A DNA stretch of 64,000 bases from Chrysemys picta bellii (lineage: Eukaryota > Chordata > Testudines > Emydidae): contig NC_088792.1 of NCBI RefSeq assembly GCF_011386835.1, positions 218,708,394 to 218,772,393 of the forward strand. Direction: 5' to 3'. Below the pieces are notes generated by a model. That model was not told the DNA's origin. It did no database searches and saw nothing but the letters and a program-made list of their open reading frames with translations. A program made the position numbers and the translations under genes. Below are positions 30,100 through 42,379 of the stretch, piece after piece (within the stretch, counting starts at the first letter, position 1; each line of letters opens with the position of its first letter).

Positions 30100-31975
30100 C
30101 ATCTCCCAGGATACAAGCTGGACTTTTGAACAGTAGTGTCCCCTTAATTCTCCAGACTAGGGCATCTCCTACACTGTTTTTCCAGTGATAAGCACAACCA
30201 TCAGCATGTAATGGGCACACCCAAAATTGCATGAATGCTCTCACAACCGCTCATGAACAGATACACGGCAACCCCCGCATATCCCTCAGTCCTAGCCTTG
30301 CATCTCTGAAATGTGAGACCCCCTAGGACAGTGTAAGCTCATAAGTTCGTCATTTTATCAAAGATAATGAATATGCAATAGCCCTTGTTAACCTGAGTAG
30401 ATTCCCCAAGCCCTACAACCAAAAACACACTGTTTTAGATAAAATATTAAAATAACTGTATTACAGAAAGATAGTTTTTAAGTGGTTATAAGTGGTATGG
30501 GCATAGAAGATCAGAACTGGTTACAAAAAGAAATAAAAGATAAAAAACACAAGCTGTTTCCTGAACTTAACCAAGGCTAAATTTGAAGCTAGCAGCTTTT
30601 TCTCACCCTTCTGGAGGTTGCAGGCTGTTCACAGTTCTTACTACACAGGCTGGGACCAATCTTCCCCAGTTCATAGAATCATAGAATCATAGAATATCAG
30701 AGTTGGAAGGGACCTCAAGAGGTCATCTAGTCCAACCCCCTGCTCAAAGCAGGACCAATTCCCAGCTAAATCATCCCAGCCAGGGCTTTGTCAAGCCGGG
30801 CCTTAAAAACCTCCAAGGAAGGAGACTCCACCACCTCCCTAGGTAACGCATTCCAGTGTTTCACCACCCTCCTAGTGAAATAGTTTTTCCTGATATCCAA
30901 CCTGGACTTCCCCCACCACAACTTGAGACCATTGCTCCTTGTTCTGTCATCTGCCACCACTGAGAACAGCCGAGCTCCATCCTCTTTGGAACCCCCCTTC
31001 AGGTAGTTGAAGGCTGCTATCAAATCCCCCCTCATTCTTCTCTTCTGGAGACTAAACAATCCCAGTTCCCTCAGCCTCTCCTCATAAGTCATGTGCTCCA
31101 GACCCCTAATCATTTTTGTTGCCCTCCGCTGGACTCTTTCCAATTTTTCCACATCCTTCTTGTAGTGTGGGGCCCAAAACTGGACACAGTATTCCAGATG
31201 AGGCCTCACCAATGTCGAATAAAGGGGAACGATCACGTTCCTCGATCTGCTGGCAATGCCCCTACTTATACAGCCCAAAATGCCATTAGCCTTCTTGGCA
31301 ACAAGAGCACACTGTTGACTCATATCCAGCTTCTCGTCCACTGTGACCCCTAGGTCCTTTTCAGCAGAACTGCTACCTAGCCATTCGGTCCCTAGTCTGT
31401 AGCAGTGCATGGGATTCTTCCGTCCTAAGTGCAGGACTCTGCACTTGTCCTTGTTGAAAGTTCCAAGTCTTTCAAGCAATCTTGTTTCAGTAGAGATGGG
31501 AGGGGATGGGGGAGAGAGGTGGCCAGGGGCCTTTATTCCCCCTTTTTATATCTTGACACTTTTTATTGGAAAAGTCCTTGCTGTGTCATGAGGTCAGACA
31601 TCCCCATTTCCTGCGTGCTCTGCACTCAATCCTTCATATGAATTGCAAACTCTTGCGTGCACCTTCTGTATACGTGCAGCTTGAGGTGTTTCCAGGGATG
31701 ACATGCCAGTCCTTTGTTTATCGTTCTTTTTTGTTATTTCTAAAGAGCTAGTCTGTGGGCATTACCCAAACTCCCAACATATTTCAGCAACAAACATAGA
31801 GCAAAATCTCATAACTCCATATACAATGATGATACACACATGTTAACAGGACAGTAATACTCAAATGACTATGACTTTTCCAATGATACCTAACAAGGCA
31901 TACTTTGTACAAGATTTATCATAATTTTATAAAAGTGGTGACCATAATAGTTTAGACAGTCACACCCTGTCACGG
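30100..31975 (-). mobile_element. LTR-like interspersed repeat inside the DIRS-like remnant
   Basis: The outer parts run from TGACATCTCCC to CACCCTGTCA and are separated by a CR1 insertion. The right part (31800-31975) contains (complemented) ATAAATCTTGTACAAAG, AAGGTATCATTGGAAAAGT-like and TATCATCATTGTATATGGAGTTATG motifs. These also occur, forward, at 62.40-62.64 kb, so one family is present twice. LTR status is inferred from the TGACA/TGTCA ends. Confidence 0.45.
30673..31462 (-). mobile_element. CR1 LINE fragment with ORF2 C-terminal region
   Basis: The complemented CR1 tail starts at 30673 and the copy is truncated at about 31462. The ORF 30766-31461 is open across the C-terminal ORF2 region ([19 protein letters not shown] to [17 protein letters not shown]) without a stop. 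It is the same subfamily as the copy at 25.4 kb. Being intact over its length but strongly truncated, it is fairly young and non-functional. Confidence 0.93.
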
Positions 31976-32214
31976 ATAGGCAAGCTAGTTGTTTAATATG
32001 TCTAGGTGAGGAACATGTGAGGGAGAAATGTTTTATTTGTACCTCCTTCCCCACAAGAACTAAGAAACAGAGAGGCAGTTGACTGAAGATTCACCTTATA
32101 AAGGAGCCAATAGGAAGGAGCAAAGCTCGTCCTGAGATACAGGGGACTCTGATTCAGCTCCGAGTGCCCCTCCAGCTGCTTCCCACTCGAAGCACGAGTT
32201 GGGTGAAATACATC
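31976..32214. other. Unassigned sequence between repeat parts
   Basis: No recognisable gene. It has the same style as the flanking retroelement remnants and may belong to them. Confidence 0.3.
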
Positions 32215-33510
32215 ATATCTCATCTTTCCACTTGGATTGAAAGCATCCTAAGCACCCTGAGTCTGGCAGGGATTCAAAAACTCATTTTTGTCAAAAAAAA
32301 TCCTTGACCAAATCCTCTGGTACCAGTTTGAAGCCTTCCAAACCTCTACACTTGCCATTCTGTCTGAGGTGATGCTGTCGACTGCGGCTTCATCAGAGCC
32401 ATTGAAACTGGTGTCATCACCAGTGCTGAGTATTACCACTGCTCAGCTGATTCGGCCTGTGTTGGTATAGATACGTATGCCAGAGGTGCCCTCCACTCTT
32501 CAGGCTTCATTATCAATGGGAGATCTTTGTTTTTCATTACCTGACTCCCCCTTGATACAGCCAATAACTTAGCTAGCTCTTGCGATGACAACAACAGCCT
32601 TGTAGATGTCCTCAGTGACCATGCCGGCTCTGCCAGTGCCTTCAGCTCTGTCGATGCTTATCACAACATCGATGCTTGGTGCAGTGCCAATGCACACTCC
32701 ACTGCTATTACGACCGATGCACTCTCAGGGGCCTGTATCATCAGTGCTCCTGACACCCTCAATGTTGGTGCCCCCGACCTGTTTGGTGCCATCACTACAA
32801 TCTCCTCCACCAGTGCACTTGGTCGGATCTTCAACTTTCCCAAACACCCAGAACCTTGTTAGGAACTGCTCCTACTTCAAGGATGTTTGTTTCTTCTTCA
32901 GACTGTCAGAGAAGAAAGCGTGTCTCCACCAAGATCTTTTACCCAGTACAGGTCTTTCAGATACCAGACCCGGGAATGACCACTGGTCCCTTATGGAGAA
33001 GCCTCAGCTTCAGGTCCCCTACCATGGATGGCTTATTCTGTGCCATTTGCTCCTTGGCCTTATTGGTCATGGGCTGCCCCAAGAGACTGTAGGCATCTAT
33101 CTCACATCACAGCCAGAAGGAAATTTCCTCCTTCTGAAATGCAGGATCCTTCTGTCCAGCACACAGCAACTGTTCCTCCATCTGCAGTGCTAGAACTTAT
33201 GGAGGAGGGGAAGTTGTTGGAGGAATCATTGTCACCAGATGAGGCAGGACTTTACATCTTTTCAAGAATTTATGAGAAGGGTGGCTGCTTCCGTCCAGGA
33301 AGAGATTATTCAAGAAAACCTGCATGCTGTCCTGGATGTTTTGCATACTTCCATCCCAGGAAGGGTTGCCCTTCTTATTAATGATGCACTAGACCCAGGA
33401 AAAACCACGTAGGAGACACTGGCCTCCATACCTCCTGCAGCAAAGTGGGTGGATGGGTGCTAATAAGCCCCTTACCAAGACTTTGGTTACTTCTTTAGCT
33501 ACCCAGTGTT

Positions 33511-34534
33511 GATTAGAGCTGCTTCGCTATCACCCTAGTCTTTGTTTTATCAGATCTGTCCCAGTAAGGAATCGGTGTGCTGGTGAAGTCTTCTCCAAGT
33601 ACAATTTCCCCTCCCGCAAGGTGTTGCAGTGTTTTAAAGAAGTCCTTAAAAGATTTTTGGTTTTGGTTGGGAGCATACACTGAGCTCACTATTATTAATA
33701 ACCCAGCAATTGAGCTCTTCAACAATATAAATCATCCCTCCTTATCCTTAAATTGATCTTTAGTTTGAAAAGGTATGTGTTTAGCAAATATTATGCCCAC
33801 TTCTCTTTTCTTTTTTTAAGCTGAAGCAAAAAGTCTGTTGAAACCAATAACCTTTCATGCCCATAATTTGCCACTCCTAAAAATCAGTTTCTTGAAGAAG
33901 AATAATCTGAGAAATTTTCTTTCAGTTCTACCAGGGCTCTTTGTCTTTTAATGACATTATTTAGCCCTTTGACATTCAAAGATGTCATTTGTAAAAGGAA
34001 GAACCATTGAGAGTAACTATTTAGTTTACTGAAAAACTTGAAATTATTGTAATTCTTCAGCTGTTTGATGACATGGTTTTTGTTCGTAAAGTTCCATATC
34101 TATTTCTTGTATTAATCCCCTCTCCTCTCCTGCATTACCCTTAGTCTAATTTCATAAATAAAATACCAACATAACATGTAAAACAGCTCCCAGATGACTG
34201 TGCTTTTCTGAACCCTAAACCCTTGTACTACCCTGTCATGAACACTTGAACTGCTTCTCTTGCAATCCAATGGAGGTACAATCTCCACCTAAAGGACCTT
34301 GACCCTCGCCCTTATGGATAGATTACTATCTGATCATTTGAGTTATGATGAGGATTTACACAGTACCCCTGTTGGGTCCTCCCCATCCCCTCTTTATTTT
34401 GTCCAATCTCCTCCATCCTTGGTATTCCCCCCATTATTGTTCTTCATTTCCTCCACATATTAAAATACAGAAGAACGCTTTACTGATCACCTCGATTAAA
34501 GCAACTTTCATACTATTTGCTTCAAAACATTAAC
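33511..34534 (-). pseudogene. L1-type LINE ORF2, start and endonuclease fragment
   Basis: On the minus strand an ATG at 33988-33986 opens MTSLNVKGLNNVIKRQRALV, the standard start of L1 ORF2 endonucleases (consensus style WNVNGLN..IKR). Further on, SVYAPNQNQKSFKDFF and a GEDFTSTP stretch correspond to the VYAPN and GGDFN motifs. The catalytic GGDFN is altered to GEDFT, and stops and frameshifts are present. The polymerase region that should follow is absent, and DIRS-like DNA begins instead. Confidence 0.7.
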
Positions 34535-34539
34535 ATAGT

Positions 34540-35629
34540 TACTGTTTAGTTGTTCAACTTATTCATAAATGATCTGGAGAAAGGGGTAAAAAGTGAGGTG
34601 ACAAAGTTTGCAGATGATGCTAAACTGCTCAAGATAGTTAAGACCAAAGCAGACTGTGAAGAACTTCAAAAAGATCTCACAAAACTAAGTGATTGGGCAA
34701 CAAAATGGCAAAGGAAATTTAATGTGGATAAAGGTAAAGTAATGCACATTGGAAAAAATAACCTCAACTATACATACAATATGATGGGGGCTAATTTAGC
34801 TACAACGAATCAGGAAAAAGATCTTGGAGTCATCGTGGATAGTTCTCTGAAGACATCCACGCAGTGTGCAGAGGCAGTCAAAAAAGCAAATAGGATATTA
34901 GGAATCATTAAAAAGGGGATAGAGAATAAGTTGGAGAATATATTATTGCCCTTTTATAAATCGATGGTACGCCCACATCTTGAATACTGCGTACAGATGT
35001 CATTGTCTCCTCATCTCAAAAAAGATATACTTGCACTAGAAAAGATTCAGAGAAGGGCAACTAAAATGATTAGGGGTTTGGAACAGGTCCCATATGAGGA
35101 GAGCTTAAAGAGGCGAGGACTTTTCAGCTTGGAAAAGAGGAGACTAAGGGGGGATATGATAGAGGTATATAAAATCATGAGTGATGTGGAGAAAGTAGAT
35201 AAGGAAAAGTTATTTACTTATTCCCATAATACAAGAACTAAGGGCCACCAAATGAAATTAATGGGCAGCAGGTTTAAAACAAATAAAAGGAAGTTCTTCT
35301 TCACACAGCACACAGTCAACTTGTGGAACTCCTTGCCTGAGGAGGTTGTGCAGGCTAGGACTATAACAGCGTTTAAAAGAGAATTGGATAAATTCATGGA
35401 GATTAAGTCCATTAATGGCTATTAGCCAGGATGGGTAAGGAATGGTGTCCCTAGCTTCTGTTTGTCAGAGGGTGGAGATGGATGGCAGGAGAGAGATCAC
35501 TTGATCATTACCTGTTAGGTTCACTCCCTCTGGGGCACCTGGCATTGGCCACTGTCGGTAGACAGGATACTGGGCTAGATGAACCTTTGGTCTGACCCGG
35601 TATGGCCGTTCTTATGTTCTTATGTTCAT
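34540..35629 (+). mobile_element. CR1-group LINE of a separate family (L3/CR1-like)
   Basis: A 5'-truncated LINE inserted in the old L1. Its 3' end is not the usual CR1 tail but GATGAACCTTTGGTCTGACCCGGTATGGCCGTTCTTATG with repeating TTCTTATG units. Protein identity to the other CR1 copies is low but collinear. Confidence 0.85.
34541..35425 (+). CDS. CR1-group ORF2 C-terminal fragment, open frame
   Basis: The fragment begins within the reverse transcriptase (LFINDLEKGV, catalytic FADDAKL). It continues through the region corresponding to [23 protein letters not shown] and [13 protein letters not shown] to HTVNLWNSLPEEVVQ and a TAG at 35423-35425. There is no internal stop over 290 codons. The upstream polymerase and endonuclease are missing, so it is a dead 5'-truncated copy. 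One codon in the [17 protein letters not shown] stretch looks changed compared with the usual VQFWAPH. Confidence 0.8.
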
Positions 35630-36743
35630 TCCAGATGTCTCCCAAGAAGTCCCTTCTGGTTAGTCTTTGGTTGGTCTCTAGAATGTTTTGTCTTTTCTTT
35701 CCCCATCTGTTTTCTTGGGTTTCAGTGTTTACCAAGAGTTTTTCATAAGCTTATCTGCAGTTACCACTTCTGGAGAGTCTTCTTGTACATCTGAAGTTTG
35801 GATTTCTATCCTAAGCAACTGGAGTGTATTTTTTCCTTGTTTAAAGTCTCTTACTATATAATGCTAATTTTGGAAGCTGAATAAGAGTTTAAATGGGAAT
35901 CCCCATCTGTAGCAGAATTCTGCCTTCTTGAGTGCTGCTGTCATTTCCCCCAGCTCTTTCTCTTTTTTTTAAAGTTAGGGCAGAAAGATCGTGGAAAAAT
36001 TGCAGCTTTGGCCTTAGAGTATGAGCTCTGAATGCTCTCTGGCTTTTTAACATTTTTTTCTGCTGATAATCATGAAATTTCACAATTAGGTCTCTAGGTT
36101 TATCACTATGAACATAGGGCCTGGGTCATTTGCTGGTTTGAACTAGAGTAAATTGTGGATTCTCTGTAACTTCAAATATTTAAATGAAGATTTGAGGACT
36201 TCAGTAACTCAGCCAGAGGATATGGGCCTATTGCAGGAGTGGATGGGTGAGGCTCTGTAGCTTGCAATGTGCCAGAGGTAAGACTAAATTATCATGATGG
36301 TCGTTTTTGGCCTTGAAGTGTATGAATCTATGAGGCCCAGGCAGGGGGAGCAGTGCCATATGTGCTGTCTCCACTTTTACCTCTTCCAGAAAGCTCAGAT
36401 GTAACAACTCCACAATTGTTTTTTTACATACCAGATTGGGCTTCCTCCTTCAGGGTTTTCAGTCAGCCCTTTAATTCTGATGTCCCTCCTTCTCTATCTG
36501 TTTTCTATATCAACTAATTTAAGCTGCATCGCTCTCTCTCTCTCTCTCTCTCTCTGTGTTCCATCAGTGCCTGTGGCTCTGCAGCTCTGTTTCTCTCTCA
36601 CTTGCTTCTCTGAGGCCAGCCTCTAGCACAGTGACTTGCTTTTCCAAGTCTGCAACTTCCTTCTTTACTGGTCATCAGATCATCTCTCATGGCCTTAAAC
36701 TCAGAGATCATCTCCAGAATGTCTGTTTTGGTTGCCATTTGAG
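35630..36743 (-). pseudogene. L1-type LINE ORF1 remnant
   Basis: The minus strand begins ORF1 at ATG 36738-36736 (MATKTDILEMISEFKAMRDD). It contains the start of an RNA-recognition-like region and ends with LRDLIVKFHDYQQKKM and LQFFHDLSALTLKKR (35889-36083), matching the conserved C-terminal domain of L1 ORF1 proteins (IVKFHxYxxKExx, xxFxDLSxxTLxxR). Stops, frameshifts and a (CT)n tract break the frame. The product would be an RNA-binding chaperone. Confidence 0.7.
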
Positions 36744-37170
36744 CAGGGCCGGTGCAAGGAAGTTTTGCGCCCCCCGCCCCCCAAGCCCTGCGGCAGCTCC
36801 CTGCCCCCCCTCCGCCCTGAGGTGCCCCCCCGCGGCAGCTCCTCCCCCCCCGGGGAGCTGTGCAGAAGCTCACCTCTGCTCCGCCTCCTCCCTGAGCACG
36901 CAGCCCCCGCTCTAATTCTCCTCCCTTCCCAGGCTTGCGGCGCCAAACAGCTGATTGGCGCTGCAAGTCTGGGAGGCGGGAGAAGTGGAGCGGCGACCAT
37001 GCGTTCAGGGAGGGGGTGTAGCAGAGATGAGCTGGGGTGGGGAGCTGCCGCACGGCTCCCTGGGCCGGGGGGCTGGGGAGTTGCCGCGGGGGGTGGTGCC
37101 TCAGGGCGGGGGGCGGGGGGAGCTGCCGCAGGGCTCCCCCCCCCCCAGCTCACCTCTGCTACACCCCCTT
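36744..37170. mobile_element. GC-rich hAT-like element with long internal inverted repeat
   Basis: Starts CAGGGCCGGTGCAAGGAA five bases upstream of the L1 ORF1 start codon. The blocks 36785-36880 and 37040-37160 are inverted copies of each other (CCCTGCGGCAGCTCC against GGAGCTGCCGCAGGG, and CCGCGGCAGCTCC against GGAGTTGCCGCGG). ORFs across it are GC artefacts. The right boundary is uncertain. Confidence 0.6.
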
Positions 37171-37174
37171 TAGA

Positions 37175-38159
37175 TAGATTCCTTTGCTATCCCCTCAAAG
37201 CTCAGGCTTCAGGCAGCCATGCAATTCTGGCCCTCTGCTAATCCCCTCAACACAAATATTTTTAATATAATCTTTCTATTGTTTTCATAAAAAAACACCT
37301 GAAACAAATCAAGGGGGGGAAATTAAGGGGGGGGCGGGAAATCTGTTCACATTTATTTACCACTGTGTCTTAGTAATGGTCACAATTCATCATCTATGAA
37401 GGGTATACAGAAATATTTAAGACTCAGGAAGGGAAAGTTAATTGCTATGAAATCGTTAACACAAGATCCCGTATTTTATATACACATTTGAAAGAAAATT
37501 GTGCACCCAGTCTGTGGCAGATTTGGATGTTTCCATTTATATAGTTGGGTGCCAATAGCCAAAAGAGCCTAAGTGACTTTTGGAAATTAGACTTAGGAGC
37601 CCAAGTCATTTTGGCACTTTTGAAAAAATTGCCCTTGGTCCATGGTGTGTTCATAGTTTCATCCTCAGGGTATAGTAACTGAGTTTTATTTTCCTAGTTA
37701 TTATGAGATAAAGCAAAGAAACTTTCGGAAAAGCTTTCAGCGGAAGATTCCAACTGACTACCCGAAGACCTCACCGAATAGAAAATGCAATGGTCTTACT
37801 TAATTTTGCCAGGCTTCTCGGCTAATAGGACTCCCCACCAGCCAACTGTTGAAATCGGTTCACAGCCTGAGTGATACTGCCGGCTGTAAGAACTATTATT
37901 TTCTCTCTCTGCATAATCACTTTAATTTGCTTCTCCCCTTAGCTGATCATGTTTTGATATGGAAAATGAGAACACATTTCTTCTATGGGCACATATTGTC
38001 ATTGGTGCAGGGTGTGGAAAAAGTAGGTCAGATTGAGAATGAGGCTTGCTAATAGGAGGAAGGAGTATGTAAGGTTTGGAAGTTGGAGTACTTGTCAGTG
38101 CTGGCGGCAAGGGAAAGGGGATTTGGAAGTGCTTGACATTGCAGGAGGATTTGCAGACA
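37175..38159. other. Intergenic, old repeat traces only
   Basis: Around 37490-37640 there are motifs such as CCTAAGTGACTTTTGGAAATTAG and GGCACTTTTGAAAAAATTGCC, typical of an old interspersed repeat. No gene. Confidence 0.4.
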
Positions 38160-38905
38160 TGCCATCTCTCATGAATTTATCATGAGAGATGCGATTTCTA
38201 AGTAAAATTAAGCCTCACTCATGATCTCACAATAGAACTTTCAAATCTCAGGATTTTGTGCAGTGGGGCTCTGGCTGTCAGTCCCAGGCGACAGGGCTCT
38301 GGCTGTCAGCCTGGGATGTGGGAGAGGGGACCCCACTGCAGCCCCCCCAGGCCTGGGCAGGGTGAAGAACCCTAAGAGGAGCAAAGGTGAGGCTGGGAGG
38401 GCTGAACTATGGCCTGGGGGCTGCAGGGGGGGCTGAAGTGAGTATGGTGGGAGCTGATGGGGTAAGGGGATGTATTGATGGTGGGTTCTGAGCAGATGGA
38501 GTGAGTGATGAGAGGGTGAACTGAGGGCGGTGGGGATTGATGTGGTGGGGGGGTGAACTGAGGGGAGCTGAATTGAGGAAGATTGGGTGGAGAACAGAAC
38601 TGATGGGGGACTGGAGGACAGGATTAATTGCTGGGTAGGAGACAGGCAGATGTGGGGGTGAGAGCACCTGCAGCAGCAGCCAAAATCATCTTATCTAGTA
38701 CATGTGGGAGAGCAGGCAACACTAATTGTCACATACACACACCATGAGGATGGGCAGGGGAAGTTTAAAAATCAAGAGACTGACCTAAAAAACAGAATAT
38801 AATGTTATTTTTTCGTCATGATTTTTCAGGCCAATCTCATGATTTTGCAGGGTCTGACTCATGATTTTTGATCTCTTGAAGTTGGCGATACTAGATTTGG
38901 AAGAT
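38160..38905. mobile_element. Non-autonomous DNA element with G-rich minisatellite core
   Basis: Both ends are rich in a CTCATGA motif (ATCTCTCATGAATTTATCATGAGAG on the left; ATGATTTTTCAGGCCAATCTCATGATTTTGC and CTCATGATTTTTGATC on the right). The core 38390-38680 is a G-rich degenerate repeat. The type is uncertain. Confidence 0.45.
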
Positions 38906-39514
38906 GGAAAAATGAGGTCAAATTTAGAGTGCTTATCACTATGACAGTGCCTGCTTGTGACCTTTCCACCTGTTCTCTGATTACCCAGTGGTATCTAGCT
39001 CCGTCCTCCTCACCCCTGGGCTTCCATGCCACCTCCAGAGATTTCTCTCCCCTCCTTTTTTCTCCTAAAATTTTCCCTGAGTTGGTTTCTCTTGATTTAT
39101 ATTCATTTTATTATTGTACAGTTCTCTGACTGCCTGGGTGGCAGGGAGGGAAGTGGATATGCTTTAAATCTAAAACTTTTATTGCCATATTATCTTAAGT
39201 ATGAACTTGGGCCTAGTTGTGTCTCGGCTGGGCCCTTCTCAGTTAAATCATTGGGTGTTCTGTTTGTAGTTCAGACTCTGAAGTGTGCCAGATTGTCTGG
39301 CACCAAGATTCTGAGGTTCCCAAATTCCACTGCATGGCAGAGTGTAGAAAAATGTAACAGAGAGAGGGTTGGGTGCGATGCTTCTTATGTGGATGTGTGA
39401 CAAGAAAAGGAGAAAGCTGTAGCCCCTGCTTGTCTGACAAGAAGAGCAATGATTGAGATGGAACTGTATGCAGACAGTCCTCACCCCTCCAATCCCATTG
39501 CCACAATAATATCA
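38906..39514. other. Intergenic, nothing recognised
   Basis: Ordinary composition, no supported feature. Confidence 0.45.
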
Positions 39515-40565
39515 TAAAAATGTAGGACTGGAAGGCACATCTAGTCTAGTTCCCTGCACTGAGGCAGAACTAAGTATTATCTAGACCAGGGGCGGGCAAA
39601 CCTTTTGGCCTGAGGGCCGCATTGGGTTTCGTAAATTGTATGGAGGGCCGATTAGGGGAGGGGGTCGTGACCTGGCCTCCACCTCCTATCTGCTGCCCCC
39701 CCCCCCCCGGGGACTGCTCCTGCCCCATCCAACACCCCCGTTCCCTAATGGCCCCTCTGGGACCTCTGCCCCATCCACACACCCCCGCTCCCTGTCCCCT
39801 GACTGCCCCCAAACCTCCGCCACACCATCCAACCCTTCCTCTCATTCCTGACGGCCCCCCCTGGGACCCCTGCCCCATCCAACCACCCCTTCTCCCTGTC
39901 CCCTGACTGCCTCCGTAACCCCTGCCCCGACTGCCCCTGTGGCCCCATCCAACCCCCCCTCCTTCCTGACTGCTCCCCAAGACCCCTGCCCCCATTCAAC
40001 CCCCTGTTTCCCTCCAACCACCATCCACATCCCTGCCCCCTGACCACCACCCCGAACTCCCCTGCCCTCTATCCACCCCCCCCTGCTCTCTGCCCCCTTA
40101 CCACACTGTTTGGAGCACTGGAGGCTGACGGCACTACAGCCACACTGCCCGGCTGGAGCTGGGCCACACCGCCGCCACCACCATGCAGCACAGAGCACCG
40201 GGTCAGGTTGGGCTCTGCAGCTGCGCTGCCCCAGGAGCTCACAGCCCTGCTGCCCAGAACATTGCACTGGCGGCGGAGCGAGCTGAGACTGTGGGGGAGG
40301 GGGACAGCAGAGGAGGGGCTGGGGGCTAGCCTCCTGGGCCAGGAGCTCGGGGGCTGGGCAGGACTGTCCCGTGGGCTGGATGTTGCCCATGGGCCGTAGT
40401 TTGCCCACCCCTGATCTAGACCATCCCTGTCCGATGTTTGTCTAACCTGCTCTTAAAAACCTCCAATGACAGGGGTTCCATAATTTAGGTAATTTGTTCC
40501 AGTGCTTAACTACGCTTAGAGGTAAGAAGTGTTTCTTAATGTCTAACCTAAATTTCTTACAACGG
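39515..40565 (-). mobile_element. Old CR1 3' fragment, split by a hAT element
   Basis: The tail part (TAGGACTGGAAGGCACATCTAGTC.. to 39586) and the continuation from 40414 (CATCCCTGTCCGATGTTTGTCTAACCTGCTC, GTAATTTGTTCCAGTGCTTAAC) are collinear with the CR1 at 85-300. It is older than that copy, as shown by the many substitutions. Confidence 0.85.
39587..40413. mobile_element. Non-autonomous hAT element, perfect 8-bp target duplication
   Basis: The ends CAGGGGCGGGCAAAC and (inverted) CAGGGGTGGGCAAAC are inverted repeats. ATCTAGAC is duplicated exactly at 39579-39586 and 40414-40421. The interior is C-rich with a CCCCTGACTGCCCCC-type repeat and has no transposase. Confidence 0.92.
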
Positions 40566-42379
40566 GACACATGCACCCATATATTACATGTGCATTTCAG
40601 ATTTCCAGTCAAACCTTTGTCCCTTGCTAATTCCTTTTGTATTTTTTCCCTAGTGTCTGATAGTCCTTATGCCACAATACCACATTTGTTGCGAACCTGC
40701 CAGGAAAGGAGAGTGAGATTGAAGCCTCTGAGACACCGACCTATGTTGGGGGAAACAAGCAATAAGGAGTCCAACCCTAATTCTGAGGACAGATAGGTGA
40801 GAATAGGTGGGAAAACTACTGTAAAACTTCACAGCTGTCTTGGTGGTAAAACTAGGCTGATCAAAGCACTGAAGAATATACTGTTTGTAGGGTACAATCC
40901 ATCAACCTCAATGAGTGCAGGATTAGGTGTTTAATAGGCCTCCATCTTTAATGTCAGTTTCTTTGATCATGGCAAATATCTGAGTTAGCGTGTAAGGCCC
41001 CCTCCCCCATACAGAAAAGAGTTAAAATCTACGATGTCATGCCATGAATTTTATGTCTCGTGGGAAGTGTATGAGTTGAGTTTTATTTAAGTATTTGGTT
41101 CTACAGAATCTGTTTTAAATCAGTGTCCTAGGTGTAATTTCAGAGTGTTACAATAGAACAAAGATAACCCCACTTATAAAGGGAAAATATATATATTTGG
41201 GCTCTAACCCAGGTATCCTTCAAAGACTGGAGTTCAGTTAGTATTCTGAATATTGGAGAGGCAGTGGGAAAAGAGGGGGAATATATGGAATGTCCCTACA
41301 TGTGAGTGGTCATTCTGCCATAAAGAATCTCAATCAAATCAAGAAAGGAAAGTGAAACAAGAAGTGTTTTCTTTAGGGCATGTAATAAATATAGTCCTAA
41401 AGTTCCCCCTCTCCAGGATCAGAGAAACAGTGGAGTTCACAGATTCCTTTTGTCTCAGGATTGAGCAAAACTCCTTGATTCCCTCTTTCTTCTGGGTCAA
41501 AGCAAACAAATAAAATCACCTAAACAAAATTCCCAAGTTTCCCTTTTTTTTTGGGGGGGGGGGGGGGTGGAAGAGAGAGAGAGTTAAACAAACAAACTCA
41601 CAGCTATTTGGCTCTCCAGCTACGGACTGCTTCTTTCTCCCTGTACATGTTAAGTGAACACACAGTTGACCATAGTTTTTATATAAATAATTAATTATAG
41701 ACACTTTGAATTAGCAAATACCTGTCCAAGTGCTTTAGGTTTATCCTGGACAATCCCAAATGTGTAAACATAGAGGATAGATGGCACTGAAAACAAGGAG
41801 GTGGGGGAGTGAAGCAGAGAAGGAGCTGAAGATTTGATTTTTGTGGACATCAGCCTCACGTGTCATGCATAGTGGGCTGGCAAAGTTCCCATTCCCATAC
41901 AAACTCTGAATGAGAAATAAGTAAAAATCCAGGACCCCATCCCACAATACAAACCCTTCCATCCTTGCTTCATCCCATCACCGCCTCTTTGTCTGTTTCA
42001 GTGTCCCATTTATCTTGATGGCAAAGAAATGCTAATGATCTAATATATATCAGTATGAGATTAGAATCTGAAGTAACGAAATTGATGTAAAGAGTTATTC
42101 TTTTTACACCAATGTGAGAATAGTCATGCCCTATAATTGTAAGCAAAACTGACCTCTGCCTCTTTTTTTTCAGAGAGCTGAAACACCAAGTCAATGAGCA
42201 GAACTGCATGTGCAATCTCACCCAGTTCTGAATGTATGAATTCTTTCTTCATTTTCGATAATGAATACTCTGAAATTCTTGCCAAAAACTAAACAAGAAA
42301 GGCATATGTAACAAATTTAATTCTGACTCATCCACTACTTTATGATTCAGTATATTTCTATAACACTTACTCCTGCAGC
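40566..42379. other. Intergenic, nothing recognised
   Basis: A G16-like run occurs near 41552-41567. Otherwise unique-looking sequence with short ORFs. Confidence 0.45.

Larger units (their letters stand above)
29715..33510 (+). mobile_element. DIRS-like retroelement remnant, interrupted
   Basis: The left part (29715-30100) has a terminal-repeat-like stretch (TTCAAGTGAATGTG, GATTTTTGCCAACAGTACCACTAGG, GGTGCATGCGCCC). A short ORF start follows, MKKSPGFKQCATCSAV, similar to a gag-like zinc motif. The right part (32215-33510) encodes low-complexity Ser/Pro-rich fragments, WMAYSVPFAPWPYWSWAAP, and a stretch ending in ASIPPAAKWVDG across several frames, as in gag-like ORFs of turtle DIRS elements. 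No reverse transcriptase or tyrosine recombinase remains. The assignment is by recollection of motif style and is uncertain. Confidence 0.4.

Noticed and set aside
32606..33193. 195-codon + ORF
   Set aside because: Ser/Pro/Leu-rich and out of frame with the gag-like stretches. Best read as a decayed retroelement.
39570..40408. Minus-strand ORFs of 141 and 188 codons
   Set aside because: They lie wholly in the C-rich hAT element with matched 8-bp duplications and are Gly-rich repeats.
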